Below, piece by piece: positions 4,950 through 7,178 of a stretch of 7,178 nt of DNA. The first letter of the stretch is position 1. Each line of letters begins with the position of its first letter. The notes below the pieces were generated by a model. The model was given only the letters and a program-made list of their open reading frames with translations, did not search any database and was not told where the DNA came from. The DNA is from Holosporales bacterium. Lineage in GTDB: Bacteria; Pseudomonadota; Alphaproteobacteria; BNTO01. A program made the translations under genes and the position numbers. Location of the stretch: contig JAIRNW010000058.1 of NCBI GenBank assembly GCA_031257795.1, forward strand, positions 1-7,178, written 5' to 3'.

Positions 4950-7178
4950 ATGTTTACATATTCAAAAAGTAAAAACAGAAAACTTTTTGTGACTGAGTGT
5001 TCAGCTCTCGCATTTCTCGCGCTCGGAACGTGCCCAATCGCGCACTCAACCTCGCCGTTCCAATCATTATCGCTACACAACCCAACAACCCCAAGCTACA
5101 ACTGCGAGCACTACGAATCCCTCTCTCCCGTTGACACCGGCCTAATAGGCTTCGAAGACATTTTGAGACACTCCAACAGCGCCGTGCACTTAATAAGGCA
5201 TCCAATCATAGAAATTGCCTGCGCAACAGGCTCGCTTCCGCTCAAGCCGCCGTTCCCCGCCACAACACGCATCCTGGGGAGTTTTTCAGAAAAAATTCCG
5301 TTCATCGACGAAAACCAAGAGCAACGCTACTTTTTGCAGCGCCACATGTGCGAACTGTACGACAACAACAAGAAGGCCTTTTTATTCTACAAATTTAATG
5401 ACGAATATATCCCGCTCTTCTTGCTGAAGTCTGAAAACGAAGATAGCACATCAATAACGCCTCGGAACCCAACGATCGACGCCGTTTATCGCTTGGAAAA
5501 CTGGGATCACGTGTCCAGCATAGACCCAAGCTCCATAGACCTGAACACATACAACGGAATCACGGAAGTTCCGAATAGCACGCTTATAGGGCTCTTGTGG
5601 CCGCAGCCAGTGTATCAGACTGTGGCGAATCTCATTGGGCGCCCGTCTGACACGATAACCTTTGAACTCGACCAGAAGGGGGGAGCGAAAATAATCGGCG
5701 AAACATTGTTTGCCAAAATAGAAAATATGCTGCTAAATCAACAAACAATTAACACAAATATAACCAACACTAAATCACTTTTTGAAAACATGCCGGCCAC
5801 AATTTCTGAAGCAAACGCACAAGCTGTAAGCGAAATGTTGGCCGAATCTAAAACAACTATAATAGAAACAGTTGTTGATGAAATGGCGAAGCAAACGGCA
5901 TCAGTAAAAGACGCATTTACTTCGCTGGCCCAAGGCGTAGAGGGGCACCAAGAAGAGGTGAAGCAGAATGTCACAAACGGCTTTGCCGACCTCACAGAAG
6001 ATGTGAAGGATTTAGGAACGCAAGTTGCGAGTCTTATACTTTTGGCCAACAAAGTCGAACTAGCCACCAAAGGGCTGACCGCAGAGAGCGTGGCTGAGCA
6101 AAACCTGATCCAGGAAAAATTCCTGGAAATAGAGCGCAATATCAATAAATCATTTTCGAAATATTCTAATCAATATATCGCTACAGTGAAGCACCTTGTT
6201 AGTGATGAGCTCCAGCTTTTGAATTGCTCTATTTTGGATGCTTTGAGCTTTTTCCAAAAGAACACAAGAGCTTCCATTCAAAGTTGTTTGGATCAAATTC
6301 CGCTAATAATTCGCGAAGTATTGTTAAATAATGAGATGCTATTGAGCCTTTCAGATAAAATACAGGCGGTTGGCGAGGACTTTTTTGTTGCCAAAGATGC
6401 CCAAATCACTGCTTGGAACACGTTTAGCAGAAATTTTCTCGACACCTTAGAAGAGCGCCTACCAACAACTCAAACCCTTGAGGCGAACATTATGGCAACG
6501 ATTGCTGCAAACACTGAAACACTGGCTAATATAGAGCAGAAAATAGAACAATCTGGAGGAACTCAGTCCACGCAGACTGACTCTACAAAAACGCAAATTT
6601 TAAATGAAATAGCACAGAGTTCTGAGGACATACAAACGTCTCAGCAGCAGATAATGACGGAACTCATCAACAAAACCACGCAAATTATGGAATTGTTTGA
6701 GCGAAAAATTGAGCAATTGTCCGATGAACTAAACAGACACACCACTCTGATTATCCATGGCGACACGTCGTACGGAACTGGAAGTTCCTCAAGAGTTGCA
6801 GATGCGGAAGCGCTGTGGCAGGAGTTTGGTGATGAGGCAGAGGGAATGCGTGCGGCTTGCGCTCGTGGCATGTTGGATCCTGTACGCCTGCTGCTTCCGT
6901 CGCACTCATCGGCATCGCCCGGCTCGATTGCGGCGGTTATTGAGGCGCAGGCGGATTTGGCGGACGCGCAGGCAGCGCTGGCGGCCGCTCAGGCGGCATT
7001 GACGGAGGACGTCGCCAATGTGAAGGCGGAGCTGAAGGAGGAGATTAGCGTGGCCAAGGCGGCGTTGGAGGGGGATATCGCCGCTGCCAACACGGCGCTT
7101 ACTGGAGAAATTACCAACGTCAAAACAGTGTTGAAAGATGGCATCGCAGCTTCTAATACGGCGCTGACGGAGGAGATT
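4950..7178 (+). CDS. large exported coiled-coil protein with 11-residue repeats, 3' end missing
   Basis: The frame is open for all 743 codons to the right edge, so the protein is longer than seen. I do not recognise it. The N-terminus is basic (KSKNRK) then hydrophobic (about 12-30), resembling a signal peptide with a possible cleavage after AHS (33). Residues 35-250 look like a mixed globular region with no motif I know. Residues 250-600 are Gln/Glu/Thr/Ser-rich, low in Pro and Gly, with regularly spaced Leu/Ile/Val, suggesting long helices and coiled coils. A Gly/Ser break at 604-614 is followed by a short segment, then an Ala-rich tail from about 658. From 682 the tail becomes exact 11-residue repeats. 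No internal transmembrane helix is evident. Codons switch from A/T-ending to GCG/CTG/GAG-rich near residue 600. It has its own ribosome binding site (AGGGG, 4936-4940) and no neighbour in operon. A secreted or surface-exposed fibrous protein is the best guess. Confidence 0.82.
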   Translation, partial: MFTYSKSKNRKLFVTECSALAFLALGTCPIAHSTSPFQSLSLHNPTTPSYNCEHYESLSPVDTGLIGFEDILRHSNSAVHLIRHPIIEIACATGSLPLKPPFPATTRILGSFSEKIPFIDENQEQRYFLQRHMCELYDNNKKAFLFYKFNDEYIPLFLLKSENEDSTSITPRNPTIDAVYRLENWDHVSSIDPSSIDLNTYNGITEVPNSTLIGLLWPQPVYQTVANLIGRPSDTITFELDQKGGAKIIGETLFAKIENMLLNQQTINTNITNTKSLFENMPATISEANAQAVSEMLAESKTTIIETVVDEMAKQTASVKDAFTSLAQGVEGHQEEVKQNVTNGFADLTEDVKDLGTQVASLILLANKVELATKGLTAESVAEQNLIQEKFLEIERNINKSFSKYSNQYIATVKHLVSDELQLLNCSILDALSFFQKNTRASIQSCLDQIPLIIREVLLNNEMLLSLSDKIQAVGEDFFVAKDAQITAWNTFSRNFLDTLEERLPTTQTLEANIMATIAANTETLANIEQKIEQSGGTQSTQTDSTKTQILNEIAQSSEDIQTSQQQIMTELINKTTQIMELFERKIEQLSDELNRHTTLIIHGDTSYGTGSSSRVADAEALWQEFGDEAEGMRAACARGMLDPVRLLLPSHSSASPGSIAAVIEAQADLADAQAALAAAQAALTEDVANVKAELKEEISVAKAALEGDIAAANTALTGEITNVKTVLKDGIAASNTALTEEI
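6993..7178 (+). repeat. 33-bp (11-residue) tandem repeats, continuing past the window
   Basis: Residues 682-743 divide without gaps into five full units plus seven residues: AALTEDVANVK, AELKEEISVAK, AALEGDIAAAN, TALTGEITNVK, TVLKDGIAASN, TALTEEI. Leu at position 3, Ile/Val at 7 and Val/Ala at 10 recur, a hendecad pattern expected for a coiled coil with little or right-handed supertwist. The later units also fit a 22-residue (66-bp) superrepeat, with IAAAN/IAASN alternating with ITNVK. The DNA copies are diverged at third positions, so the array is old or under selection at protein level. Confidence 0.88.

Noticed and set aside
5738..6145. Minus-strand 135-residue open frame opposite the coiled-coil gene
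   Set aside because: It is antisense to a continuous 743-codon frame, starts at TTG and has a Ser/Ala/Phe-rich composition expected from the complement of coiled-coil codons.
6757..7002. Plus-strand Arg-rich 81-residue frame
   Set aside because: The out-of-frame reading of GCG/CTG-rich repeat DNA gives poly-Arg; it lies wholly inside the real gene.

Overview
This is a bacterial window of intermediate base composition with four protein genes, one tRNA and well-defined intergenic signals. Nothing in it fixes the taxon. A standard tRNA-Lys without encoded CCA, Shine-Dalgarno motifs and an intrinsic terminator establish Bacteria. Two orphan genes for apparently exported, coiled-coil-rich proteins next to an Rpn-family nuclease would suit a host-associated or otherwise accessory-rich lineage, but that is inference.

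Layout from left to right. Positions 1-274 hold a short open stretch of doubtful status and a strong 29-bp inverted-repeat element (159-266). A minus-strand gene (275-1753) encodes an MscS-type channel fused to a C-terminal cyclic-nucleotide-binding-like domain. A 361-bp divergent intergenic region (1754-2114) carries candidate promoters for the channel gene and for a plus-strand gene (2115-3482). That gene encodes an unrecognised 455-residue, probably exported protein with a nearly perfect 69-bp tandem duplication, a coiled coil, an Asn/Gly linker and hydrophobic Gly/Ala-rich segments. It ends at a strong rho-independent terminator (3560-3600). A second hairpin then leads straight into tRNA-Lys(CTT) (3638-3710).

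Convergent to the tRNA and only 10 nt away lies a minus-strand Rpn/PD-(D/E)XK nuclease gene (3721-4662). It has 24-bp repeats in its C-terminal part and a possible internal start for a short C-terminal product. After an AT-rich spacer, a plus-strand gene begins at 4950 and runs off the right edge, still open after 743 codons. It encodes an unrecognised protein with an export-signal-like N-terminus, a long helical middle and an Ala-rich tail of exact 11-residue (33-bp) repeats, with a clear shift to GC-rich codons near 6750.

There is no obvious operon: each gene appears to be its own transcription unit. The most interesting items are the Rpn gene with a possible internally encoded short form, the long repeat-bearing coiled-coil protein, the channel with an acidic insertion in its ligand-binding fold, and the inverted-repeat element after the channel gene.
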